Assembly: GCA_017623215.1 (NCBI GenBank) | Contig: JAGAPO010000002.1 | Span: 1 to 37,291 of the forward strand | DNA: 37,291 bases | Source of the DNA: Lachnospiraceae bacterium | GTDB taxonomy: Bacteria; Bacillota; Clostridia; Lachnospirales; Lachnospiraceae | Reading direction: 5' to 3' | Translations under genes and position numbers: made by a program | Part shown: one piece after another, positions 1 to 7,229 of the stretch | How positions within the stretch are numbered: the first letter of the stretch is position 1 | Layout of the letters: each line of letters starts with the position of its first letter | Notes under the pieces: generated by a model | What the model was told of the DNA's origin: nothing | The model's database searches: none | The model's input: only the letters and a program-made list of their open reading frames with translations

Positions 1-138
1 ATAAAGTTTTTCACAAAACAGGAAAGGCACATTCATAAATATATGATGTGGATAACTTTGCTGTATTCACAGAAAATGTGGAAATTGTAAATTTACTACA
101 AATGGCAGGCTATTAAATGAATTTACCTTTCAGAGCTG

Positions 139-184
139 ATTGTGCAAATGCACAATTGCATATTTGAGACGAAAGTGCTATACT
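139..184 (+). promoter_or_regulatory. promoter with 18-bp palindromic operator for the CobW genes
   Basis: A -35 box TTGCAT (156-161) and a -10 box TATACT (179-184) are separated by 17 bases. A perfect inverted repeat, ATTGTGCAAATGCACAAT (139-156), touches the first base of the -35 box. This is where a repressor that occludes RNA polymerase would bind. The expected start near 191 gives a leader of about 105 nt with a possible long-loop stem AAGCGGC (216-222) with GCCGCTT (248-254). Because the genes behind it encode metal-handling GTPases, a metal-responsive regulator is a reasonable guess, but the palindrome does not match the Fur/Zur consensus I know. Confidence 0.6.
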
Positions 185-297
185 ACTATGTTGAAAGTGT
201 AGAAAATGGCCTGGGAAGCGGCTTTGGCGGTCTTTTTGGGCGGATGTGCCGCTTAGGAAGGAATAGAGAGGCACGAACAGGAATGGAGGTTTGAATC

Positions 298-1392
298 ATG
301 ACGAAGATTAATATTATTTCCGGATTCCTTGGAGCCGGAAAGACCACATTGATAAAGAAGCTTCTGAAGGAAGCGCTTGGGAACGAGAAGATCCTGCTGA
401 TTGAGAATGAGTTCGGAGAGATTGGCATTGACGGCGGCTTCTTAAAGGACGCAGGAATTGAGATTACAGAGATGAATTCCGGATGTATCTGCTGCTCGCT
501 GGTCGGCGATTTCGGCGAGGCGTTAAAGAAGGTGTTAAAGCAGTTCGCACCGGACAGAATTCTGATCGAGCCCTCAGGCGTTGGTAAGCTTTCTGACGTT
601 ATGAAGGCGGTTCAGGGCGTTGCAGCGGAGGCCGAGGTTGAGATTGACAGCTCGGTTGCGGTTGTGGACGCGATGAAAGCAAAGATGTATATGAAGAATT
701 TCGGCGAGTTCTTCAACAATCAGGTTGAGAACGCACAGACGATTGTATTGAGCAGAACACAGAAGCTGTCTGAGGCAAAGCTTGAGGAGTGTGTAAAGCA
801 CTTAAAGGAGCATAACGCGAATGCGACGATTATTACTACTCCTTGGGAAGAACTGGACGGCAAGGTGATCTTTGCGGCGATGTGCAAGAAGATATCGCTG
901 GCGGACGAGCTGATGGCAGAAGAAGAGATTTGTCCGGAGTGCGGTCATCATCATGACCATGATCACGAGCATCATCATCACGATCACGATGACGAGTGCT
1001 GCGGCCACGACCATGATCACGAAGAGCATGAGCATCATCACCACGATCATGATGACGAGTGCTGCTGCGGCCACGATCATGATCATGAAGGACATCATCA
1101 CCACCATCATCACGCGGATGATGTATTTACAAGCTGGGGTATTGAGACGCCTCATAAGTTCACAAGGGAAGAGATTGAGACTGCCTTAAAGGCACTTGCC
1201 GAGACCAATGAGTACGGTACGATTCTGCGTGCGAAGGGTATGGTTCCTTCGGCAGACGGAGAGTGGATCTATTTCGATCTGGTTCCGGGCGAGTATGAGG
1301 TTAGAGGCGGTTCGCCGGATTATACGGGAAGACTGTGCGTGATTGGAACGGATCTGAAGACGGACGAGCTGGTTAAGATGTTTCACGCTTAA
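298..1392 (+). CDS. CobW/G3E-family GTPase with His/Cys-rich metal-binding insert
   Basis: This 364-residue protein belongs to the G3E P-loop GTPases (CobW, YeiR, ZNG1), which use GTP hydrolysis to deliver metal ions to client proteins. Visible motifs are the P-loop GFLGAGKTT (residues 9-17), the family metal site CICC (63-66) and the Walker-B-region EPSG (91-94). Residues 212-272 form a very His/Asp/Cys-rich insert: CPEC, then two near-identical copies of a segment of about 20 residues (HEHHHHDHDDECC followed by GHDHDHE), then a seven-His run. The CobW C-terminal domain follows (about 275-364). The insert is a likely metal buffer or sensor, plausibly for zinc, but cobalt or nickel cannot be excluded. 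GGAGG at 284-288 precedes the ATG. It is the first gene of a pair with the next GTPase. Confidence 0.9.
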   Translation: MTKINIISGFLGAGKTTLIKKLLKEALGNEKILLIENEFGEIGIDGGFLKDAGIEITEMNSGCICCSLVGDFGEALKKVLKQFAPDRILIEPSGVGKLSDVMKAVQGVAAEAEVEIDSSVAVVDAMKAKMYMKNFGEFFNNQVENAQTIVLSRTQKLSEAKLEECVKHLKEHNANATIITTPWEELDGKVIFAAMCKKISLADELMAEEEICPECGHHHDHDHEHHHHDHDDECCGHDHDHEEHEHHHHDHDDECCCGHDHDHEGHHHHHHHADDVFTSWGIETPHKFTREEIETALKALAETNEYGTILRAKGMVPSADGEWIYFDLVPGEYEVRGGSPDYTGRLCVIGTDLKTDELVKMFHA

Positions 1393-1459
1393 CTGAAAGC
1401 ATGCAGCTTGGTGCCTGACAGTCTGCCTTTGCGGGCTGTCGGCAGGAATGGAGAGTATG

Positions 1460-2401
1460 ATGGAGATACCGATTTATATATTGTCTGGCTTTCTGGAGAG
1501 CGGTAAGACGACGCTGATGCGGGAGACTCTTGATGATCCGGAGTTCTCTTCGGGGGAAAAGACGCTTCTGATCGTATGTGAGGAAGGTGTTGAGGAATAT
1601 GACGAGGAGATGCTGAAACGCTGGAACGCGGCTTTGGTAGAGGTAGAATCACCGGATGAACTGACCAGGGACTTCTTTGCGAAGCTTCAGAAGAAATATC
1701 GCCCGGACCGGGTGATGATAGAGTATAACGGAACCTGGAAGATGGACGCGATTCTGGAGGCGGATTTCCCGTCGCGCTGGGTGATCGTTCAGGTCATTAC
1801 GACAGTGGATGCTTCCACCTTTGATAACTATATGAGCAATATGCGTTCGCTCATGATCGAACAGCTGACGGGCAGTGACATGGTTATTTTTAATCGCTGC
1901 GATAAGAATACCAAGACGGCGGTTTATCGCCGCAGCATTAAGGTTGTGAACCGGAAAGCGGCGATCTATTTTGAGGCGCTGCCGGGTGTTGAGGAGCTGC
2001 AGGAAGAGGATTTCCTGCCCTTTAATCTGGATGCGGATGTGATTGAGATTGAAGACGACGATTTCGGAATCTGGTATGTAGATGCGATGGACAACCCGAA
2101 GAAATATGAGGGTAAGACCGTGAAGTTCAAGGGTATGGTCTACAAGGCGGACAGACTCGGCAAGGGATATTTTGTGCCGGGACGGTTTGCGATGACCTGC
2201 TGCGCGGATGATGTGGCGTTCATCGGATTCCTGTGCGAATACGATAAAGTGGCGGAGTTAAAGCTTCGTTCCTGGTGGACGGTAACTGCTAAGGTGAAGG
2301 TGGAGTACACGAAGGAATACCGCTGCGAAGGGCCGGTGTTAAAGGCCATCCGTCTCGAGCCCGCTGAGAAGCCGGAAGAGAAGCTGGTATATTTTAACTA
2401 A
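1460..2401 (+). CDS. CobW-like GTPase fused to a YcgQ/TIGR03943-type C-terminal domain
   Basis: This is a second G3E-type GTPase of about 313 residues. The P-loop is GFLESGKTT near the N-terminus, and NRCDKN is the guanine-specificity (N/TKxD-like) motif. The CxCC metal motif of canonical CobW proteins is absent, and the usual EPSG is replaced by EYNGTW. The C-terminal ~110 residues (from about KKYEGKTVKFKGMVY) contain GYFVPGRFAMTCC and a SWWTV segment. These resemble the C-terminal domain of the YcgQ/TIGR03943 family, which partners YcgR-type permeases found next to CobW genes. ATG codons lie at 1448, 1457 and 1460. The GGAG at 1450-1453 is best placed for 1460, so I use that one. It follows the first GTPase by 67 nt and probably shares its promoter. 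Confidence 0.8.
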   Translation: MEIPIYILSGFLESGKTTLMRETLDDPEFSSGEKTLLIVCEEGVEEYDEEMLKRWNAALVEVESPDELTRDFFAKLQKKYRPDRVMIEYNGTWKMDAILEADFPSRWVIVQVITTVDASTFDNYMSNMRSLMIEQLTGSDMVIFNRCDKNTKTAVYRRSIKVVNRKAAIYFEALPGVEELQEEDFLPFNLDADVIEIEDDDFGIWYVDAMDNPKKYEGKTVKFKGMVYKADRLGKGYFVPGRFAMTCCADDVAFIGFLCEYDKVAELKLRSWWTVTAKVKVEYTKEYRCEGPVLKAIRLEPAEKPEEKLVYFN

Positions 2402-2425
2402 GGAATATGCAGTCCCAATAAATAT

Positions 2426-2491
2426 GCCGCAGAGAGGCGGAAGGAAGCGCCGGATAGGAAGGCGCGTCCCGCGCTCTGCGGCTTTTGCTTT
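2426..2491 (+). terminator. probable rho-independent terminator after the GTPase pair
   Basis: Perfect 9-bp arms GCCGCAGAG (2426-2434) and CTCTGCGGC (2474-2482) enclose a 39-nt GC-rich loop. They are followed directly by TTTTGCTTT. The loop is longer than usual, but the arm strength and T-rich tail fit a terminator. Confidence 0.6.
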
Positions 2492-2521
2492 GAAGCCATA
2501 GGCCTTAGGACGGACAAGGCC

Positions 2522-2577
2522 GCATAGGGAATGGAGCATAGGCAATGAGGCGCAGACAATGATACATAGGTAAGGGA
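2522..2577 (+). repeat. four degenerate 14-bp tandem units
   Basis: GCATAGGGAATGGA (2522-2535) and GCATAGGCAATGAG (2536-2549) are followed by two more diverged 14-base units, at 2550-2563 and 2564-2577. They lie in the 247-base gap between the GTPase pair and the peptidase gene. Nothing else in this gap, apart from the terminator and the ribosome binding site, stands out. Confidence 0.5.
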
Positions 2578-2648
2578 GTATAGCCGGTTAATGCATAGAA
2601 AAAGAAACTTGGTTATGCATGAGAGCATGGATATAGGGAGGAATTAAG

Positions 2649-3800
2649 ATGAATCAAGCCGATATGACAGAATATGCCGGCGCACACTGGCAGGAGGCAT
2701 ACGAGCTTTTAACCACATTGGCACGAATTCCGGCACCGTCCGGAAAAGAAGACCGCAGGGCGGAATTCATCCGGGCGTGGCTTGTCGGAAAGGGTGCAAA
2801 AGAGGTCTTCATTGATGAGGCAAAGAATGTGATATATCCGATCGGAGATACCGGGCATAATCAATTAACCGTATTTTCCGCGCATACGGACGTGGTATTT
2901 CCGGACGAGACGCCGCTGCCGCTTGAGGAAAAAGACGGAATGCTCTATGCACCGGGAATCGGGGATGATACCGCCAACTTGACCGCACTGCTGATTGCGG
3001 CGGAGTACCTCACAGACTATGCCGAGAAAGGCTGGGACAAGCCGGACGGGATTTTAATTGTGCTGAACTCCTGCGAAGAGGGGCTTGGCAATCTGAAGGG
3101 AGTACGCCAAATCTGTCAGAGATATGAAGGACGAATCAAAGAGCTGATATCCTTTGACTGTACGATGCAGAGCATTGTGACGAAAGCGGTTGGTTCCAAG
3201 CGGTATGAGGTTGAGGTACTGACGGAAGGCGGGCATTCCTACAGCGCATTCGGCAGCCGAAATGCCATTGCATACCTGGCGGATATGATTGGAACCCTGT
3301 ATACATTGAAGGTTCCGGACAAGGGAAAGACAACCTATAATGTCGGAATGATATCCGGGGGTACCTCGGTGAATACGATTGCCCAGCAGGCCTCCATGCT
3401 GTATGAATTCCGCTCGGATGACAGAGAGAACCTGCGGTTCATGGAGCGGCATTTTCAGTCTGTTATTGAGGCGTACCGGGCAAAGGGCATTACGGTAAAT
3501 GTCACGGTGCTTGGAGAGCGGCCGTGTATGGGAGAAGTTCCAAAGGAGCTTCAGAACGCGCTCGCAGACAGGGCAAAGAGGATCATTAAAAAGTATACGG
3601 GAATGGAAGCTTATGAGACCTCTGCCTCAACGGACTGCAATCTTCCGCTCTCTCTTGGAATCCCTGCAATTGCATTTGGAGGATATATCGGAGGTAAGTC
3701 GCACACAAGGGAAGAGTGGCTGGAGATCAACAGTCTGAGAATGGGACTGGCCGTTATTCTGGAAATGGTCCTGACGGAAAGCGGCATTTTCAGAGAATAG
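2649..3800 (+). CDS. M20-family metallopeptidase
   Basis: A 383-residue zinc-dependent exopeptidase or deacylase of the M20 clan (peptidase T / ArgE / PepV relatives). The first metal motif is HTDVV (H79, D81). The bridging Asp lies in GIGDD (106-107), the catalytic Glu pair in SCEEG (143-144), and a further ligand is likely at D170 in ISFDC. The late His is in GGKSHTREEW near the C-terminus. GGHSYS (about 195-200) marks the inserted dimerisation domain. There is no signal peptide, so it is cytoplasmic. GGAGG at 2639-2643 precedes the ATG. The exact peptide or acylated-amine substrate cannot be told from sequence. Confidence 0.9.
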   Translation: MNQADMTEYAGAHWQEAYELLTTLARIPAPSGKEDRRAEFIRAWLVGKGAKEVFIDEAKNVIYPIGDTGHNQLTVFSAHTDVVFPDETPLPLEEKDGMLYAPGIGDDTANLTALLIAAEYLTDYAEKGWDKPDGILIVLNSCEEGLGNLKGVRQICQRYEGRIKELISFDCTMQSIVTKAVGSKRYEVEVLTEGGHSYSAFGSRNAIAYLADMIGTLYTLKVPDKGKTTYNVGMISGGTSVNTIAQQASMLYEFRSDDRENLRFMERHFQSVIEAYRAKGITVNVTVLGERPCMGEVPKELQNALADRAKRIIKKYTGMEAYETSASTDCNLPLSLGIPAIAFGGYIGGKSHTREEWLEINSLRMGLAVILEMVLTESGIFRE

Positions 3801-3867
3801 ATGCTTATAATTCATATTATCCTTCGGAGACTGCGGGCGGAAAATCGGGGAAACGGTAATTTTCTGG

Positions 3868-3895
3868 TTGAAAAATGGGGGATTACGAGTATAAT
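3868..3895 (+). promoter_or_regulatory. sigma-A-type promoter for the small gene at 3961
   Basis: TTGAAA (3868-3873) and TATAAT (3890-3895) are 16 bases apart, giving a start near 3902 and a leader of about 60 nt before the ATG at 3961. Confidence 0.65.
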
Positions 3896-3960
3896 GATTA
3901 TATACGAACATATGTGGATGATGGACAGACCGTTTGCGTCGTAAGAATGGAGAGTAGGAT

Positions 3961-4179
3961 ATGTATATTATCAAGATAGATATTTTAGGGGGTTCCCTGT
4001 ATTTTACAGGTAAGAAGCAGATAATCCAGGGAAGCGAACAGCCGGGACTGACACAGGATATCAGGCAGGCCAGACAGTTCGAGGACCCGGCTAAGGCAAG
4101 GGCATTTTGCCGGATGCTGATTGAACGGTACGATATGGAGTTTTATTATTCCGAGCTGACAGAGGAAGAAACAGCATAA
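3961..4179 (+). CDS. small protein of unknown function (72 aa)
   Basis: I do not recognise a family. The protein is soluble, with no membrane segment or signal peptide. It begins with a probable beta-hairpin (IIKIDILGGSLYFTG) and then a helix rich in charged residues (about 40-60, containing its only Cys). It ends in acidic residues. It has its own good promoter, a GGAG ahead of the ATG (3950-3953), and a strong terminator just downstream, so it is most likely a real monocistronic gene rather than a chance frame. No function can be inferred from its neighbours. Confidence 0.6.
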   Translation: MYIIKIDILGGSLYFTGKKQIIQGSEQPGLTQDIRQARQFEDPAKARAFCRMLIERYDMEFYYSELTEEETA

Positions 4180-4196
4180 GATATCAAAGAAAGAAT

Positions 4197-4240
4197 AAAG
4201 GCCTTTCTGACGGCGGAATTCCGCAGTTAGGGGGCTTTTT
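4197..4240 (+). terminator. rho-independent terminator
   Basis: The stacked stem pairs AAAG(G)CC with GGCTTT, then CTGAC with GTTAG (one G-U pair), then GCGG with CCGC around an AATT loop. It ends in a T run at 4236-4240. It separates the 72-residue gene from the lrgA-like gene. Confidence 0.75.
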
Positions 4241-4263
4241 GCGTAAAGGAGAGGTGATTTGGA

Positions 4264-4641
4264 ATGAAATTATTAAAGCAGCTGGGAATTATATTCGGAA
4301 TCTGTCTGGTGGGCGAAGGAATTGCCGCCATTCTCCCGATTTCGTTTCCGGCAAGTGTAATCAGTATGTTTTTGATGCTCCTGCTGTTGATTGCGGGAAT
4401 CTTAAAGATGGAGCATGTGAAGGAAGCAGCGGAGTATCTGATTCAGAACATGGCTTTTTTCTTTATACCGGCCGGAGTTGCTATTATGGAGAAGTATGAT
4501 TTGGTCAAGGGAAAGATTCTGGTTCTGTTCGTGATCTGTGTGATAACTCTGGTGCTGACCTTCCTTGCCGCCGCGTTTACGGTAAAGGGAGTGATTCGGC
4601 TTCAGGAGAAGCTGCGGGCGAAGAGAGGAATACAGGAGTAA
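4264..4641 (+). CDS. lrgA: CidA/LrgA-family membrane protein
   Basis: A 125-residue hydrophobic protein with about four transmembrane helices. The repeated hydrophobic blocks begin at IIFGICLVGEGIAAILPIS, and a short basic tail ends the protein (LQEKLRAKRG). The PISFPASVISM motif is characteristic of CidA/LrgA proteins, which are holin-like and linked to autolysis and export of small carboxylates. GGAGAGGTG (4249-4257) lies upstream of the ATG at 4264. The lrgB partner starts 42 nt downstream, the standard two-gene arrangement. Whether the pair acts in murein hydrolase control or in pyruvate or other metabolite transport cannot be decided here, because no LytTR-type regulator lies next to it. 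Confidence 0.85.
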   Translation: MKLLKQLGIIFGICLVGEGIAAILPISFPASVISMFLMLLLLIAGILKMEHVKEAAEYLIQNMAFFFIPAGVAIMEKYDLVKGKILVLFVICVITLVLTFLAAAFTVKGVIRLQEKLRAKRGIQE

Positions 4642-4683
4642 GAATTTGTGCAGGGAACGCCGTTCCCGGAATGGAGATTACAT

Positions 4684-5358
4684 ATGGAGATAGTGAGCAA
4701 TCCGCTGTTCGGCGTAGTATTAAGTATTCTGACCTTCTGGTTTGCCAAATGGATTGGCGGCAAGCTGAAATGGTCGGTGCTCAATCCGCTTTTGCTGGCG
4801 ATTATTTTTTGCATTGTGATATTGAAGGTATTCCAGATTCCGCTCGAGAGCTATCAGGTGGGCGGAGATATGATTTCGATGTTCTTAGGGCCGGCAACGG
4901 CGGTGCTGGCGTATTCGATATACCGGCAGTTTGCGCTGCTGAAAAAATATTTGATTCCGGTGGTGTGCGGATGCCTGGCGGGAAGCATTACCTCGATGCT
5001 AAGCGCCTGGATTCTGTGCGATTTGTTTGGGCTGGATGAAAGTCTGAAAGCGTCGATGCTTCCGAAGTCTGTAACGACTCCGATCGCAATCGGAATCAGC
5101 GAGCAGCTGGGCGGAATTCCGTCGGTAACGGTTGCGATCGTGATTGTAACCGGAATCCTGGGATCCGTATTATGCCCGGTATTGCTGAAGATCTTTCGAA
5201 TTCAGAATTCGATTGCGGCCGGAATTGCGATTGGAACCTGCAGCCATGCAGTCGGAACGACGAAAGCGGTGGAGCTGGGAGAAGTGGAGGGAGCGATGAG
5301 CGGAATTGCGATTGGTGTATCGGGAATTCTGACGGTATTGCTTTCGCTTTTGCTGTAG
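4684..5358 (+). CDS. lrgB: CidB/LrgB-family membrane protein
   Basis: This 224-residue integral membrane protein has about six hydrophobic segments. Its LrgB signatures include LGPATAVLAYSIYRQ, the SVTTPIAIGISEQLGG segment and GTCSHAVGTTKAVELG. It is the partner of the preceding LrgA-like protein. A longer frame opens with GTG at 4648, but GGAG at 4673-4676 is correctly spaced for ATG 4684, and MEIVSNPLFG matches the usual LrgB N-terminus, so I take 4684. It is co-transcribed with lrgA. Confidence 0.88.
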   Translation: MEIVSNPLFGVVLSILTFWFAKWIGGKLKWSVLNPLLLAIIFCIVILKVFQIPLESYQVGGDMISMFLGPATAVLAYSIYRQFALLKKYLIPVVCGCLAGSITSMLSAWILCDLFGLDESLKASMLPKSVTTPIAIGISEQLGGIPSVTVAIVIVTGILGSVLCPVLLKIFRIQNSIAAGIAIGTCSHAVGTTKAVELGEVEGAMSGIAIGVSGILTVLLSLLL

Positions 5359-5455
5359 AGACGGCTTCCGGAACGGTTCCGGTGAGAAGGAGATTACCTG
5401 TTAATGGCGGGAGCCTTAATGGGCAGAATAAACATAATTATAAGGAGATAGGATA

Positions 5456-6259
5456 ATGGGAAACAAGCTTACATTACAGATCCGCAATAAGAGTGGAGAG
5501 GTGCTGGCTGAGAACTGTGCTGAGGACTGCCTGAACCTGTATTACAGCCCTGTGTACGAGGAGGGGGATGAGATTGTTCTGAAGACGGAGCAGACAGGGG
5601 TATATGTCCGGATGAAATTGGATGATGCGATGGACGAAGCGTTCTGCTATCTGACAGAGGAGGAATTCATCTTCCGGATTCCGTTCGGGGAGAAAAGAAC
5701 CTCGTATTCGCCGCGGGTATTTTCCGGTGAGCGCCACCTGCTGCACGTGTGCATGGCGAGAGAGGAGGAATGGACGGCTTACCGGAATCTTGCGGTGAAC
5801 CCGGCAGATCAGCATGTTCATTACGGCTGCTTTCCGCACGCGTCGGCGAATGTCGAGACACGGGGAGAGGCTGTATTTGCAGCGAGAAATGCGATTGACG
5901 GTGTGACGGAGAACCATTCGCACGGAACTTGGCCGTATGCCTCCTGGGGAATTAATCGTCAGGATGATGCGAAGATTCGACTGGAATTCGGAAGAATGGT
6001 AGAGATTGATCGCATGGTGATCTATACCAGAGCGGATTTCCCGCATGATAATTACTGGGTATCCGGAACATTCCGGTTCTCGGACGGTTCCGTGCTTAAG
6101 ATGCCGCTCACCAAGACCGATCGACCGCAGGAGATTACGTTCCCGAAGAAAAAGGTCGAGTGGATTACGTTGGATGAATTGATTAAGGGTGATGACCCTT
6201 CGCCGTTCCCGGCACTTACGCAGTGGGAGGTTTGGGGACAGTGTGAGAAGAACCTCTAA
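5456..6259 (+). CDS. protein with discoidin (F5/8 type C)-like carbohydrate-binding domain
   Basis: A 267-residue protein without signal peptide or membrane segment. Residues about 1-115 form a beta-rich region of unknown family. From about 120 the pattern resembles a galactose-binding-like fold: an early ARNAIDGVTEN segment (compare the A.NaiDG.. of F5/8 type C modules), WGINRQDDAKIRLEFGRMVEIDRMVIYTR, and a C-terminal strand WITLDELIKGDDPSPFPALTQWEVWGQ. The role is unknown. The lack of an export signal suggests that it works in the cytoplasm or is part of a larger system. AAGGAG at 5443-5448 gives a good start. Its stop codon is embedded in the first arm of a hairpin at 6251-6287. Confidence 0.65.
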   Translation: MGNKLTLQIRNKSGEVLAENCAEDCLNLYYSPVYEEGDEIVLKTEQTGVYVRMKLDDAMDEAFCYLTEEEFIFRIPFGEKRTSYSPRVFSGERHLLHVCMAREEEWTAYRNLAVNPADQHVHYGCFPHASANVETRGEAVFAARNAIDGVTENHSHGTWPYASWGINRQDDAKIRLEFGRMVEIDRMVIYTRADFPHDNYWVSGTFRFSDGSVLKMPLTKTDRPQEITFPKKKVEWITLDELIKGDDPSPFPALTQWEVWGQCEKNL

Positions 6260-6287
6260 GGCGTCGAAAGACGCCGCCTAAGAGGTT
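6251..6287. terminator. hairpin overlapping the stop codon of the 5456 gene
   Basis: AACCTCT (6251-6257) pairs with AGAGGTT (6281-6287), AGGC (6259-6262) with GCCT (6276-6279), and GTC with GAC around a GAAA loop (6266-6269). No T run follows. It is the first of three adjacent stem-loops between convergent genes. Confidence 0.5.
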
Positions 6288-6399
6288 CTACGGTGCGCAA
6301 CGGCGCACCTACTCACACGACGAATTTGAGCGAAGCTCAAATTCGCTGAAGGTCTGGAGTGGTTTGAGAAGACGCCGCTTAAGAGGTTCTACGGTGCGC
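6270..6399 (+). repeat. 29-bp direct repeat, two copies
   Basis: The 29-base segment at 6270-6298 recurs at 6371-6399 with one mismatch (GACGCCGCC against GACGCCGCT at the start). The copies are 101 bases apart, with two perfect stem-loops between them: GGTGCGC/GCGCACC (6292-6309) and an 11-bp stem at 6321-6345. Confidence 0.75.
6321..6345. terminator. 11-bp perfect hairpin between convergent genes
   Basis: CGAATTTGAGC (6321-6331) and GCTCAAATTCG (6335-6345) are exact complements around a 3-nt loop GAA. A true U-tract is missing on both strands, so its role as terminator is inferred from its position. Confidence 0.5.
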
Positions 6400-6402
6400 C
6401 GC

Positions 6403-6921
6403 TTATGAGTCTGACAGGGGCTTTATTATGATGTGGCGTTCGAGACCGCCGTATTTGAGGGTGGTCTTGGCGATGCGGTAACCGGAGGCGAGCATGTTTT
6501 GGAGGCTGTAGGGGTTCTTTGGGGATACCGTTGCGAGAGCGTAATGATAGCCGCGGGAGACAAGGATGGTCTCGGCTGCCGATATCAGGCGTTTTTGAAG
6601 ATGGTTTCCCTGGAATTCCGGGAGGACAGCGGCGGACTCCATATGTGCGCTGAGGAGGAGCTGTTCGTGGGTAAAGCCAAGATCGATTCCGAGGTTGTCT
6701 GGAGCGTTCCCCGGAATCCGCACAATCAGAAAACCGGCCGGTGTATTGCCGCTTCGGGCAATCAGAGTAAAGCCGTCTTCTTCCACGTGCCTGCGAATGA
6801 AATCCTGATCATCTGTAACGTAGAGAGAGGGATCCTTCATGGAGGCGCTTACGGAATGCATAATAGAATAAATGGAATCGACATCTGCCAATGAGGCAGT
6901 TTGTATGTTAAAATCGTACAT
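6403..6921 (-). CDS. GNAT-family N-acetyltransferase
   Basis: A 172-residue GCN5-related acetyltransferase that transfers acetyl from acetyl-CoA to an unidentified amine. The N-terminal strand and helix (FNIQTASLADVDSIYSIMHSV) match the fold. The acetyl-CoA loop is in VLPEFQGNHLQKRLISAAE (Q/R-x-x-G-like), followed by the NPYSLQNMLASGY helix near the C-terminus. A longer frame starts at 6954, but a GGAG ribosome site about 8 nt upstream supports ATG at 6921. A promoter TTGATC/TATACT lies at 6998-6969. It is monocistronic and convergent with the 5456 gene. Confidence 0.85.
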   Translation of the reverse strand: MYDFNIQTASLADVDSIYSIMHSVSASMKDPSLYVTDDQDFIRRHVEEDGFTLIARSGNTPAGFLIVRIPGNAPDNLGIDLGFTHEQLLLSAHMESAAVLPEFQGNHLQKRLISAAETILVSRGYHYALATVSPKNPYSLQNMLASGYRIAKTTLKYGGLERHIIIKPLSDS

Positions 6922-6960
6922 GACAGTCTCCTTTCCTGGATGGCGAATATGCAAAAGCGG

Positions 6961-6998
6961 ATACTGTCAGTATAGCAGAAGATGCAGGAAGAGATCAA
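6961..6998 (-). promoter_or_regulatory. promoter of the GNAT gene with a -10 palindrome
   Basis: On the minus strand, TTGATC (6993-6998) and TATACT (6969-6974) are 18 bases apart. ATACTGTCAGTAT (6961-6973) is a 6-1-6 perfect palindrome overlapping the -10 box and could be a repressor site. Confidence 0.5.
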
Positions 6999-7199
6999 TA
7001 TTCAGAATGGAAAACTTGAATGCGTTATCGAAACGTCGTCTGGAATTCGATTGACTTATCCTATGTATTTGGACGAATTACGTTCACTGCACAAAGTCTG
7101 ACACTTACTGATTTTTCGGCTTTTTTCGAAAAAATATGCTATAATAATTATGTCGAGTCTTTATTATCCATATCCACAAATAATAAGAGCCATGTACCG
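6975..7199. other. non-coding stretch
   Basis: Apart from the GNAT promoter I see no convincing gene here. The plus strand has an isolated TATAAT at 7140-7145 without a good -35 box. A short transcript starting there would end at the strong hairpin at 7182-7224, so a small RNA of about 75 nt is possible but unsupported. Confidence 0.4.
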
Positions 7200-7229
7200 T
7201 CATCCCAGGTACATGGCTCTTATTTTTGG
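7182..7229. terminator. strong bidirectional terminator hairpin
   Basis: Seventeen-base arms at 7182-7198 and 7208-7224 are perfectly complementary around a 9-nt loop, with TTATTTTT on the plus strand and TTATTATTT on the minus strand. It is the natural end of the minus-strand hydrogenase operon. The stop codon of the frameshifted gene (7200-7202) falls in its loop. Confidence 0.8.

Noticed and set aside
47..55. Perfect DnaA box (TTATCCACA on the minus strand) near the window start
   Set aside because: A single box without clustered copies, an AT-rich unwinding region, or dnaA/dnaN neighbours does not support an origin.
802..1189. Open frames antisense and in another frame across the His-rich segment of the CobW gene
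   Set aside because: Both are low-complexity by-products of His/Asp codon repeats (Met/Val/Ile-rich translations) and have no ribosome sites.
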